In this document: positions 1 through 8,906 of the stretch, in pieces | How positions within the stretch are numbered: position 1 is the first letter of the stretch | Layout of the letters: each line of letters begins with the position of its first letter | Assembly: GCA_002441285.1 (NCBI GenBank) | Contig: DJVR01000045.1 | Span: 7,430-71,429 of the forward strand | Length of the DNA: 64,000 nucleotides | DNA from: Candidatus Atribacteria bacterium UBA6251 | GTDB taxonomy: Bacteria; Atribacterota; Phoenicimicrobiia; Phoenicimicrobiales; Phoenicimicrobiaceae | Direction of reading: 5' to 3' | Position numbers and translations under genes: made by a program | The notes under the pieces: generated by a model | What the model was told of the DNA's origin: nothing | Seen by the model: the letters and a program-made list of their open reading frames with translations, nothing else | Databases searched by the model: none

Positions 1-67
1 AGAATTCTCTTACAACTTTTTTGTCAAGCACGACACTTCCTCTCCTATTACTGACTAACCTTTCGCA

Positions 68-925
68 CTACAAATATCTTCCACTAATATAATCTATATA
101 ATTTCTATGTGTATCCCGATATTTCTTTGCTAATTTAATAATTAAATCCTGATAACTCATAGCATGAAAATGAATGCCATCATCTTTAGTTATCCTAATA
201 AATTCCTCTATTTCCTTATGGTGTTTTGCACTCTCTGGTCCAATCGTATCATACCAAAGATAAAGAAGTCGGAATTTATTCTTACCAAACTTTTCTTTCA
301 ATCCTAAAATGTGTTTTACTAATTGGGCTGGGTGTAAATGGGTAAATATATTATCATCGGGGCTTATTGTTCTTGCAAACTTTAATAAATTTTGTATATC
401 ATCCCACACTTTATCTAATTCAATATATTTGGTAGAAATCCCAGAATGTGTTCTTGAATAATAAGCTTCTGAAAATTTACATTCTATTGCGAAAACTTTA
501 AATCTTGATTCCGGAAAATTATTAATAACAACATCAATATTCGGACTACGTAAAAATTTTTCATTTATCGAATACTTAGCTTCAAAATTGATATCCCGAG
601 AGGAAGTATCGCCTGCATTACAAAATCCACATGCAGTAGCTATAGCAGGAACTTGATTTATCTTTTTCCAGTATTGGAAAATATTCACACCCAATGCGGA
701 TGAAGAGTGAACTGCCTGCATCTTGCAAGGATTTCCGCTTAATTCCCCTCCATCAGCTTTTTCTAAATTCTTTAGTACTGCACTCATTAAAGGTTCAAAT
801 AGATTATCATCTAACTTTTTAGTATATACTTTACGGCCACGGTTACCCTTACTCCCGATAAGCCCTATATTATTGCGATACGCCCATTGGATTTGCTTGG
901 ATATAATATATTCATTTGCTTTCAT
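68..925 (-). CDS. PD-(D/E)XK nuclease-like protein, possible restriction endonuclease
   Basis: The central part reads PNIDVVINN followed about 13 residues later by FAIECKFSE. This fits the D...(D/E)xK active site of the restriction-endonuclease fold. A short segment, HSSSALGVNIF, resembles the HSSQA-like motif of some putative restriction enzymes (PGN_0703 type), but I cannot confirm the family. I place the start at the ATG at 925 because a GGAG box lies about 8 nt upstream; a TTG at 946 is the longer alternative. It is the last minus-strand gene of a defence-like island, downstream of an EEP nuclease. No partner methyltransferase is adjacent. The nuclease fold is moderately supported and the substrate is unknown. 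Confidence 0.55.
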   Translation of the reverse strand: MKANEYIISKQIQWAYRNNIGLIGSKGNRGRKVYTKKLDDNLFEPLMSAVLKNLEKADGGELSGNPCKMQAVHSSSALGVNIFQYWKKINQVPAIATACGFCNAGDTSSRDINFEAKYSINEKFLRSPNIDVVINNFPESRFKVFAIECKFSEAYYSRTHSGISTKYIELDKVWDDIQNLLKFARTISPDDNIFTHLHPAQLVKHILGLKEKFGKNKFRLLYLWYDTIGPESAKHHKEIEEFIRITKDDGIHFHAMSYQDLIIKLAKKYRDTHRNYIDYISGRYL

Positions 926-992
926 AATTATTCTCCATTGTTTCAACTTATATTATCAATTATTATTAATAAAATCGTTGCCCTGTGACATC

Positions 993-1724
993 TTATAAAT
1001 CTATCGTAATAACTACAGGGTTATGGTCACTGTATTTTCGGACTTTATCATTATCTACAACTTCGCAATTTATTAATTTTTTTGAGATTGATTTACTAAC
1101 AAAAAAGTAATCATTTTGCCATTTTACTTTGCTTTTATGGTGTCTGAGGGTTTGAACAGGAAATTTTTTATTTGATAATTTGAAACAATCATTCAAATTG
1201 AAATCTTCTAGCCTATCAAAAAATATCTTGTGAGAATCATTCTTTTGTATTGGGTCTAATTGTACGCTGGCATTTAAATCTCCACCCAAAACGATATTCC
1301 TTTTACCGTCTAGATGACCATTAAATATACAGGTTAAATCTGAAAGCATTCTATGAAGATTTGTTATAGAATAACCTTTTGTAGGACCATTACTTTCCAT
1401 GAGACCATACAATGAGATAAAGGTTAATTTTTTACCCTCTATGTTAGTATTGGCGATTGAAAAAGCACCTTTGAATTCTGTTTTTATAATTTCTTCAGTC
1501 AGTTTATGTTTTTTACTATATACGCCTGAACCCCAAGGACGATTACTACCAATCTCATTCCAAACAAGATGTTCTTTATCATCTTCGATTACCTTTGAAG
1601 GTCTAGCTTCTTGAAAAAAGATAATATCTGCGTCGATTTCTTTGAGATAATAATCCCATACTTCTTCAAAATATTTTTTATATTGCCAATAAGCCATATT
1701 CCAGGTTGCAATTCTTATTTTCAT
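993..1724 (-). CDS. Endonuclease/exonuclease/phosphatase (EEP) family protein
   Basis: The 243-aa protein shows the ordered motifs of the exonuclease III / DNase I fold. ATWNM is near the N-terminus, FFQEA carries the metal-binding Glu, GGDLNAS lies in the middle, and SDHNPVVI at the C-terminus holds the catalytic Asp-His pair. EEP enzymes hydrolyse phosphodiester bonds in nucleic acids or lipids. The motifs do not tell these apart, but the neighbours (PD-(D/E)XK protein, glycosylase-like protein) favour a DNA role. There is no signal peptide, so it should act in the cytoplasm. The length is typical of a stand-alone EEP domain. Confidence 0.8.
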   Translation of the reverse strand: MKIRIATWNMAYWQYKKYFEEVWDYYLKEIDADIIFFQEARPSKVIEDDKEHLVWNEIGSNRPWGSGVYSKKHKLTEEIIKTEFKGAFSIANTNIEGKKLTFISLYGLMESNGPTKGYSITNLHRMLSDLTCIFNGHLDGKRNIVLGGDLNASVQLDPIQKNDSHKIFFDRLEDFNLNDCFKLSNKKFPVQTLRHHKSKVKWQNDYFFVSKSISKKLINCEVVDNDKVRKYSDHNPVVITIDL

Positions 1725-1763
1725 AATATATCTCCGGTGATGTTTAAAGAAAACGGGATGTTC

Positions 1764-2705
1764 CTATTTATTTAGGGAACTGTTGTCCTTTGTCACATTC
1801 TTAGCCGAAGCAATATTTCTAATCTCAATTTCATCTAAACAATTTTCTAGTAATATATCAAGTGAATGAAATCCTAAGAACCATAGCCCTGCCGCAAATT
1901 TTAATGGATCTATGTCAGTATCCTTACACTTCTCGATAAGATATTGCTTAATTTCTTCGATACCCTTATCATTGCAACCTAATTTATGAGCTATTTTACT
2001 TACCCAAGTATCCACCGGGAATGCCCACTCGTAATCTTTATTTACTATTCCCGAGTTTATTAATCCAACATCCCTAATGGTGAAAGTCGCAATTTTATCT
2101 GAAATGGCTCTCATTTTCGTTAGTTCTTCATATGCAGTTTTCACCCCAGAATTGACTATTGTATTTCTTATGAAATTGTAAATATTTTTATTATCATCTG
2201 AAACAAACTTCAAAACATCTAAAACCATCATTACGTCCTCATCATTACCTAAGAAAATCTTCTTATTGTAAGTTTCATTGCCCCATTTTACTTCAATTTT
2301 TTCTGGAGTAATTAAGAGTTTTATAATTGGATTTTCTTCTGCTATCTCGTTCCTGAAATCTCTATGCTTAATGCTGTTTCCTCTGCCAATTTTTTTCTCT
2401 CTTTTGAATTTCAAAATACACTTTTTGTTAAAATACTTCTTCTGTTCTTTGATTTTCTCATAATCTCTATCCAAACTTTGGTTAGAGATAGAAAAATAAT
2501 CTTCTAAGGTTTTAATAGTAAAATAATAGTATTCGCTAGATAATTTATCTCGCCTTCCCCTCATAAACGAATGACTAAAAAAGAATTTTAGTGCTTCCCA
2601 CCAGTTTTCCCGTAAGTTTTCTTTGTTCCAAAAATCAAGATATTTTCTACAATATCCTTCACCAAGCCATTCAATATTCCTTATGGTTTTATTGTAATTT
2701 TTCAT
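1764..2705 (-). CDS. HhH-GPD DNA glycosylase-like protein
   Basis: The C-terminal third contains ISDKIATFTIRDVGLI, then about 10 residues later FPVDTWVSKIAHKLG, then IDPLKFAAGLWFLG. This order matches the helix-hairpin-helix, catalytic Asp (PVDT) and following helix of HhH-GPD base-excision glycosylases. The N-terminal 150 residues are rich in Lys, Tyr and Phe and match nothing I recognise. Known members remove damaged or modified bases. Its place among nucleases suggests either repair or a defence role against modified phage DNA, which is speculative. A degenerate REP-like half-palindrome lies just beyond its stop (about 1750-1768). Confidence 0.55.
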   Translation of the reverse strand: MKNYNKTIRNIEWLGEGYCRKYLDFWNKENLRENWWEALKFFFSHSFMRGRRDKLSSEYYYFTIKTLEDYFSISNQSLDRDYEKIKEQKKYFNKKCILKFKREKKIGRGNSIKHRDFRNEIAEENPIIKLLITPEKIEVKWGNETYNKKIFLGNDEDVMMVLDVLKFVSDDNKNIYNFIRNTIVNSGVKTAYEELTKMRAISDKIATFTIRDVGLINSGIVNKDYEWAFPVDTWVSKIAHKLGCNDKGIEEIKQYLIEKCKDTDIDPLKFAAGLWFLGFHSLDILLENCLDEIEIRNIASAKNVTKDNSSLNK

Positions 2706-2743
2706 ATTCTAAATACCTGCGTATTATTTTGGCAAACTTGATA

Positions 2744-2935
2744 GAAAATAGGGGCAACACATCCTATTTTTTCTATAATACCTAAAGTTTCAATCATCTA
2801 ATTAAGAAACTTCTCAGATCCTATAAGTTTTCCGCCAAAAGTGGCCGAACTCTTGACTTGGTACACCTTCCTTATTTATCTAATTTAAAAGTAAAATATT
2901 AATTTTCTAAGAAAATGGGATGTGTTACTATTTTA
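2744..2935 (-). mobile_element. Internally deleted REP-associated transposase remnant with inverted ends
   Basis: AACACATCCTATTTT at about 2756-2770 and AAAATGGGATGTGTT at about 2913-2927 form an inverted pair. Between them the minus strand reads GSEKFLN, a stop, then MIETLGII. This is a decayed copy of the transposase C-terminus seen intact at 4113-4250. It looks like a MITE-sized derivative of a Y1 (IS200-like/RAYT) element. Confidence 0.55.
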
Positions 2936-2953
2936 ATAATATAATCATAAGGA

Positions 2954-3861
2954 TTAGTCACAATTAAGACTTTCCCAGTCAATATCTTTACGAGGTAAAT
3001 TGTTATTTAGTGGTGGAACTTCTCCATGCATTTTAAAATAGCACTTTAATAATCGTTCCTCCTCCTTCTTAATTTCACTTTCATTCCGCAACTTCTTAAA
3101 GGAATATTGGATTTTACAATCATTGTACCTTCCCATAAAGTTAAAGTTGGCATATTTCTTTTCGTGTATAAGCCACACAAAACTGACGGTCCTCTTTAAT
3201 TTTGCTCTCTGGAAATGACGAACCCTGTGCCTTGGCAAGCTTCATCCACTCCCTGAGGATACCCCAGTAGATAGACTGCTCGCGATGAACCAGTAACTTA
3301 TTAACCCGTCCAAAGATGTTTCTAAATTCCCAGTAAACGATGAAATCCCAGGGAGTATTCTTGAATCGAACCAACTCGCTCATGTCATGCAGTGAAATCA
3401 CATGGATGGGTACCTGTGCTGAGCTGAACAGTGATGGCTCGAGTTCTCTCGGATCATAGGGTTCAGAATCATGCTTGATGACTATTATGCCATGGTAATA
3501 CTTTACACCCAACGAGGACCACGATACTTTTCCTCGCCAAGAATTTCTAATATTAGGGACCGAGCCGCTAACAAGTGACTGATAGTTTCTCATTATCTGA
3601 TAAGTGCCTTCCCTCAATTTTGCACTGATCCAGTCTTTGCTGGTAGGTTCAACTTTGTTACGAGTTTTAGCTTCGAATATTAGACATACATCCCCGAATA
3701 TGAATAGCACATCGCCCAATTCCTGACCCTTGTACCCAGGGTTTGAGGAAGGTCCAAAAACCAAGCAAGTGGGGAGCTAACAGGTAGTAAAGAACATTAT
3801 CTGTTCGTTCGCCGACAGGCATTCTTAGGAGCCTTGCCTTCACCGAATCATCTAGAAACAT
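2954..3861 (-). pseudogene. Nuclease-domain protein broken by two frameshifts
   Basis: Three overlapping minus-strand reading frames make one protein. The first (from 3861) ends in LLAPHL. The second continues as VFGPSSNPGYKGQELGDVLF and contains GDVCLIFEAKTR, a D...ExK nuclease-like motif. The third continues after EDRQF as VWLIHEKKYANFNFMGRYND and ends at 2954. The overlaps place one frameshift near 3750 and one near 3185. The DNA is clearly richer in G+C than its neighbours, which suggests foreign origin. The rebuilt protein would be about 300 aa. The ExK context resembles NERD-type nuclease domains, but I am not sure of the family. Confidence 0.7.
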
Positions 3862-4065
3862 ACTTAACCCAACCTTAATTAACGATATTTTTTGCCTAAG
3901 GATTTGTGTAACCTGCGTGCGGGCTGAGCTGTGCAGATATTTTTTGAATTAAATCAAATTTCTGATAACGAATCCAAACTTCCTAAACCTGACGCGCCCT
4001 GTACTTCAAGTTAACACAATTATTATGCCATATTTCTTCATTCTCTAAATGTTATATCAACTAAT

Positions 4066-4250
4066 GGATGTTCCATCTTATAGAAAATAGGAACATCCTA
4101 TTTTTTTATGGTTTAGCTTTCCATTTTACGAGGTCTTCCTTTAGGACGTCTATCTATATTAAAACCTAAAGCCTCAACCATCCGATTAAGAAACTCCTCA
4201 AACCTTATAGTTTTTCCATTAAAAGCTACAGAATTATTGAACTAACATAG
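4066..4250 (-). mobile_element. C-terminal fragment of a REP-associated tyrosine transposase plus its terminal palindrome
   Basis: On the minus strand from about 4250 to the TAA at 4113-4115 the frame reads RFEEFLNRMVEALGFNIDRR, then PKGRPRKMES and stop. This is the basic C-terminus typical of IS200-like/RAYT transposases. Just past the stop is a hairpin with perfect 9-bp arms: GGATGTTCC at 4066-4074 and GGAACATCC at 4090-4098. The rest of the transposase is missing. The 3862-4369 stretch holds no other gene that I can see. Confidence 0.7.
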
Positions 4251-4369
4251 CTTATCTATTTAGTACTTATGGTAAGAAAATATGGTCCTATTTACTCAAA
4301 CACTAAAAAAATTATTTATTCTTTAATTTATTAGAATGTTAAAAATATTTTGTAATAATATTGTTATAA

Positions 4370-4603
4370 TTAATGTTCCTTATCTTTTGATGGACAAGGA
4401 TCATTACCATAGCTATCTTTGCTTCTTATTTTACCTTCGCGATTTTGTATATATAATTCAGATTTTTGATTTTCAGCAATTCTTTTAGCAATATCTATTG
4501 CTTCTTTTTGAGTTTTTGTAACTTTTGTTGCTCTTTTATTCCCTTCTCCTTTAATAGCCCAACCTTTAGGATGTACGGTTACCCATTGATTTTTCTTTGT
4601 CAT
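4370..4603 (-). CDS. DUF2188-family small protein
   Basis: This 77-aa protein has the DUF2188 pattern: a start with a basic strand (WVTVHPKGWAIKGEG), then ATKVTKTQKEAIDIAKRIAE, a helix, then SELYIQNREGKIRSKDSYGNDP. The terminal GKIR..DSYGNDP signature is the strongest clue. The function of the family is not established. Members are often found near mobile or defence genes. It sits 30 bp downstream of the PIN-like gene in the same direction, so the two may be co-transcribed. Confidence 0.8.
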   Translation of the reverse strand: MTKKNQWVTVHPKGWAIKGEGNKRATKVTKTQKEAIDIAKRIAENQKSELYIQNREGKIRSKDSYGNDPCPSKDKEH

Positions 4604-4633
4604 TTTTTATTAACTCCTATTAAAATAATTTAT

Positions 4634-5146
4634 TCAAGGAAAAACCTTAATTTCCTTTTTACTATATTTTTCAAGAAATTCAGAAGGTGTAAATATTTCT
4701 TTTCTTATTCCACATTCTTCTCTTATTCGCTTTAACTGAGCTCTAAATTGGCGTAGATATTTATAATCAGTAGTTAAGTAATAATTCGAATAAATTGTTG
4801 AAACAATAAAATTTTTTGAATCAATCCCGTCTTTATCTTGCATTATTTTTATTAGACAATCTATTTGTTTGTCTAATATTTCATTATGTTTTTTAGTTAC
4901 TACAACTGGCCATAATCTCCATGCAGATCCCATCTTTTTTCTTACTGCTTCTCTTTTGATATTACCTGAACCCGATTCTTCAATCATAGTAGTAGAAATT
5001 GGAATACCAATCTCAAAAATACCTTTATGATCTAATTCAATTATCTGAAGAAATGCATTATTATCTTCCATTTTATTATCTGGTAAATTTGAATCAACTA
5101 AATCGCCTAGTACAAAGTTGTCTACTGTAATAGGAATCTTATCCAA
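4634..5146 (-). CDS. PIN-like domain protein
   Basis: The 170-aa protein has an Asp-containing N-terminal strand (TVDNFVLGDLVD). Its C-terminal half reads GIDSKNFIVSTIYSNYYLTT and then DYKYLRQF, close to the 'available / lives here / T-D' pattern at the end of PIN ribonuclease domains. The central segment with KREAVRKKMGSAWRLWP is not typical, and no antitoxin gene is adjacent. It may therefore be a PIN-fold nuclease of an unusual subfamily rather than a VapC toxin. It is upstream of the DUF2188 gene. Confidence 0.4.
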   Translation of the reverse strand: MDKIPITVDNFVLGDLVDSNLPDNKMEDNNAFLQIIELDHKGIFEIGIPISTTMIEESGSGNIKREAVRKKMGSAWRLWPVVVTKKHNEILDKQIDCLIKIMQDKDGIDSKNFIVSTIYSNYYLTTDYKYLRQFRAQLKRIREECGIRKEIFTPSEFLEKYSKKEIKVFP

Positions 5147-5222
5147 TTTTTATATCCCATTATTATCTTTATTTCAAAACCTTTAAAATTAATATGATTA
5201 TTGCCTAATAGAAGATCTGTGT

Positions 5223-6026
5223 TCAGCTACTATATCTATCTTCTCTTTTCTTTAATTCCTTTTCAACTTCTTCTTTAATGGCAACTTCGGTTAAAAGTTT
5301 ATATTTTGAATCTTTTGGTCTTCGAAAGGGAACCTTGGTATCAAATATATCTCCAAATAATGAATTCATTAACACAATCCGATAATCAAATAAATAGCAT
5401 TGAATAGTAAAAAGATTATCACTTATTTCATCGCATTTCTTAGTAAACTCAGAATTGCCTTTTTTGGTTAATAAATCTTTAATTGTTTTCTGAAAAAAGT
5501 ATTTTTGAAAATCAATAATTAATTCTTTAACATCTTCGGTTTTAAACTGAATATACTTTTTTAAGTGGTCAAATTGAATTACCCCGATTTCATTTGATTC
5601 AATAATCAAGCTAAGATTTGATATGCCTTTTAAAATGTTTACAACTTGTTGATTTATTTGAAAATCAATTTCAACTTTATTGAATTTTTGTATTTCTGAA
5701 TATTTTTCATGCAATAATAATTTACTCTTTAAATCAATATAATAAACCGAAATATTACCTATTAAATGTGAAAAGTTATAAATCTCTTTATTTATTTCTC
5801 TAAATGCATCTATTTCTAAAGATTTTTTAAACTCTTCTTTCTTAGCAATTTGATTATCTCTTCTGTTTTTTTGTAAATAATTTATTGCTATTAGTAATGC
5901 GATTAACCATCCAACGATATTACTAAAATTAGTAAATTTTCCATGATAAAAATATTCTATTATCCCATAAGTTAATATAATCAATAAGGATATGAATATA
6001 AAAATATTATCCCAAAATACTTTCAT
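5223..6026 (-). CDS. Membrane-anchored protein of unknown function
   Basis: The N-terminus has two hydrophobic segments, about residues 5-25 (IFIFISLLIILTYGIIEYF) and 37-52 (IVGWLIALLIAINYL). A lysine- and glutamate-rich cytoplasmic part of about 210 residues follows, with helical, partly coiled-coil character. I recognise no catalytic motif. It starts 31 bp downstream of the Res-like gene in the same direction and could be part of that operon. Two-TM anchored helical proteins occur as accessory members of defence loci, but nothing in this sequence shows a role. Confidence 0.6.
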   Translation of the reverse strand: MKVFWDNIFIFISLLIILTYGIIEYFYHGKFTNFSNIVGWLIALLIAINYLQKNRRDNQIAKKEEFKKSLEIDAFREINKEIYNFSHLIGNISVYYIDLKSKLLLHEKYSEIQKFNKVEIDFQINQQVVNILKGISNLSLIIESNEIGVIQFDHLKKYIQFKTEDVKELIIDFQKYFFQKTIKDLLTKKGNSEFTKKCDEISDNLFTIQCYLFDYRIVLMNSLFGDIFDTKVPFRRPKDSKYKLLTEVAIKEEVEKELKKREDRYSS

Positions 6027-6057
6027 AAGCCCATCTTTCTTTAATAGCTACTTCTTT

Positions 6058-8886
6058 TTACTTAACCCAAATTACTCCTTTTTGTAAATTGCTGAACCAT
6101 AGATCGTAGTCCATTGGTCTTAATAGTTCAAATGTGTAAAGGGTAGAGATGTCATCTTGAAATTCTTCGGAGAAATCGATAGGATTTGCTGATCTTAGTT
6201 TTTCATTCAATCTTTTAAAATGGTCTTTCCCCCATTTTTCTTTCGCGCGGGTAATTTCTTCCTGGTCTTCATCAGATTTAATTTCTACTGCCCGGATGAT
6301 ATTATTTATGCCTTTATCTTGTAATTGACGCAGGTCAGTTAAATTTATTTCCGGATTATCAGAAATTAATCTATCTATATAGCTTTCTAAATTTATTTTA
6401 ACAAAGAAATCGGGATTAAAACTCCTGCGGGTACGGTCTTTCCCTCCTTTAAAAAATTCATAATCAATGCTGTAAAATCCCATATCTCGAGATTTAATCC
6501 AGGAGGTTATATATTTAGCATTTTCAATCAAATTGAAAACAAAAAATCTTTCTGGCTCATGAGAAACAATCACTAAATTTTGAGGAGTTTTAAATACGGA
6601 AGTGTTAACCACATAAAGTAGTTTATCTTTTATTAGCCGGTGGAAATAGTCTGATTTTTCTTGGGGTATAAAGTCATATAGACTTAATTGATTGCTGGGC
6701 TTTTCTTTGAATCTTTTTACTAAATAATCAATAACAAACTTATTTTCTTCCTCTAATTCTCCCTGATAATCTTCGGAGATAAACACACTTGTATATTTTT
6801 CCAGCTCTCCGGAACGGACACTTGAAGCCTCCATATCTTCAGTCCTAATCTCTTTAAAATTACCATCTATATTTATTCTTTTTGCCTTCTTAGTACCCTG
6901 AGGAAGAAATTGATTGAAAAATAGATCTATTTGTTTGTGGTTATTTTTTGATAATTTATCCTCTCGAAACCCAGCATTTTTCATAGCAATTTTAATTATT
7001 TTTTCTATATCATCAATATCAGGTAATCTGTCTATAATCATTCCCTCTCCAAAATCAAAATGCTTGTTTTCAAATTGGCGATATTTGAATCTATCTGCTA
7101 TTTCTGAAGCCACTTCATCAATTGAATAAAATTCCTTGGTTAGATTAAATCTTTTTTGGTCTAATAGATAATCCACTTTGAGATTTAATTTTTCCGAAGG
7201 GCAGGTTAAAATTAAGGTTCTATCCCTAAGGTCTTGCTTTAAAGCAGGAGCTCCCTCTATTTTCTCACCTGGTAGATATTCTAAATTAAAGAGATTAAAA
7301 TTATATTTTGCCCGAGGACTATTTTTAAAAACATGAGATACAAAACGGGTTTCACAATCAGTAACTGCAAAAAGTAACTCTTTAATATGTTCGGCAAATT
7401 TCTCATGGTTAGTTACGGTAACTACCGGATATCTTGCTTGAATTAGACTGTTTGGTACTTTTCGAGGTAATCTTAACCCTCTCCCTAAAACTTGTGAAAT
7501 TAAAAGTTTTGATTTAAATACTCTTTCCTCCATGGGAACAATCTGATAAACATTATCTACATCCCAACCTTCTGATAATTTATTTACTGCAAAGATAAAT
7601 TCTACTTTGCCTCCCGGCTTTTCAGGATTGAGCTCTTCTATCTGTTCCAATTTTTCCTGATAATCATCATCAGTAGGTTTGCTGATTACGCAAATTACTT
7701 TTTCTCTAGCCAACGAATATAATTGGGAAATCGATAAATCTTGATATTCTGGCCGGGTATTCTTTAAATATTCACACAAAGCTTTAATAAATTCCTCAGT
7801 ATTTTTCTGGGCACTTGCCTGAGTAGGATTAATGAAGATAGTAATTGGTTTTAAACGAGAGTTCCCATTTAACTTATAAGAATAATTTTCTTTGTTTTTA
7901 TCGTGGGTAATTAATATTTGTTCAAACTTTTGAAATTGGGAGACAGTTTCCTTTTCTCCCTCAATTTTGGTATGGATAATGGAATTTATTATTTTAATAT
8001 ATTTCTCTTCTATTGCATCTTTAATAGAATAATTACAAATTACGTCAGCAAAATATTCATCCTGATTATAGGGAGTACCAGTAAACCCAATATGTCTTTT
8101 TATTTTTGGTTCCTCTCTCAAAAATTTCATCCATAGGCGCTCATCTCTATTTTCTCCTCTTCCCCCTTCTTCTATAACATAAGCATTGCCACTAAAGGAT
8201 AGATGGGAGTAGGCATGATGTACTTCATCACTTAAAACTAAGATTTCATCGGTCTGGGAAAATAAGGTATCTCCAATTGAATTTCTATCTTTATTAAAAA
8301 CTGCGTTAATATTCTCAATAACAATTGAATTATCTACAATAGGATGATTCTCATCTAAAAGACTAATCGGGATATTACAATATTTTGGGGGAAGTTTTTG
8401 TTTTAATTTCTGAGCAGTCTGTCCATAAAGATATTCTCGAAATTTTCCTCTCAATCCCCTTTCAATTACCGTAGAAGAAGGACCCAAAACCAATACTCTT
8501 TTTACTTTTCCTAAAATAATCGATAGATAGGCTAAAGCAAACATTACATAGGATTTTCCAGTACCAGTAGCTAGATGCACCACTCCAGATAATCTATCTG
8601 GCAAAGGTAAATGCCTTATAAAATTCTCTTCACTCTGAAATCTTTGTTGAATCGCTCTTTTTTTTGCAAAATTTTCTCGAGCTAACTCGGAAATATCCTT
8701 ATAACTTCCTCCCCAAAGATAAATCATCAACTCTTTGATTGCTTTAAACTGATAATCCCGGCTGCCCACTAATTCTCTAACAAAATCTTCTACTTCAGAA
8801 AAATCAAACTTATCATAATTACATTTACGAACATCAATATCCAAAGTATGATTTGATAAATAAATTTTTTTAACTTTTTTCGGCAT
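6058..8886 (-). CDS. Type III restriction enzyme Res-like subunit (SF2 helicase with C-terminal nuclease)
   Basis: The 942-aa protein has Walker A ATGTGKS at residues 106-112, a DEVHH box at 220-224, GFTGTPYNQ (motif III) and LLISQVLGRGLRLPR (motif VI), which form an SF2 translocase. Near the C-terminus, RSFNPDFFVKIN and then about 40 residues later AVEIKSDEDQ form a PD...ExK endonuclease site, as in Res subunits. It should use ATP to move on DNA and cut when unmethylated sites are met, together with the methyltransferase encoded 20 bp upstream. The gene order mod then res on the minus strand is the usual type III order. Confidence 0.88.
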   Translation of the reverse strand: MPKKVKKIYLSNHTLDIDVRKCNYDKFDFSEVEDFVRELVGSRDYQFKAIKELMIYLWGGSYKDISELARENFAKKRAIQQRFQSEENFIRHLPLPDRLSGVVHLATGTGKSYVMFALAYLSIILGKVKRVLVLGPSSTVIERGLRGKFREYLYGQTAQKLKQKLPPKYCNIPISLLDENHPIVDNSIVIENINAVFNKDRNSIGDTLFSQTDEILVLSDEVHHAYSHLSFSGNAYVIEEGGRGENRDERLWMKFLREEPKIKRHIGFTGTPYNQDEYFADVICNYSIKDAIEEKYIKIINSIIHTKIEGEKETVSQFQKFEQILITHDKNKENYSYKLNGNSRLKPITIFINPTQASAQKNTEEFIKALCEYLKNTRPEYQDLSISQLYSLAREKVICVISKPTDDDYQEKLEQIEELNPEKPGGKVEFIFAVNKLSEGWDVDNVYQIVPMEERVFKSKLLISQVLGRGLRLPRKVPNSLIQARYPVVTVTNHEKFAEHIKELLFAVTDCETRFVSHVFKNSPRAKYNFNLFNLEYLPGEKIEGAPALKQDLRDRTLILTCPSEKLNLKVDYLLDQKRFNLTKEFYSIDEVASEIADRFKYRQFENKHFDFGEGMIIDRLPDIDDIEKIIKIAMKNAGFREDKLSKNNHKQIDLFFNQFLPQGTKKAKRINIDGNFKEIRTEDMEASSVRSGELEKYTSVFISEDYQGELEEENKFVIDYLVKRFKEKPSNQLSLYDFIPQEKSDYFHRLIKDKLLYVVNTSVFKTPQNLVIVSHEPERFFVFNLIENAKYITSWIKSRDMGFYSIDYEFFKGGKDRTRRSFNPDFFVKINLESYIDRLISDNPEINLTDLRQLQDKGINNIIRAVEIKSDEDQEEITRAKEKWGKDHFKRLNEKLRSANPIDFSEEFQDDISTLYTFELLRPMDYDLWFSNLQKGVIWVK

Positions 8887-8906
8887 TTTTTATATCCTGC
8901 CTTCTC

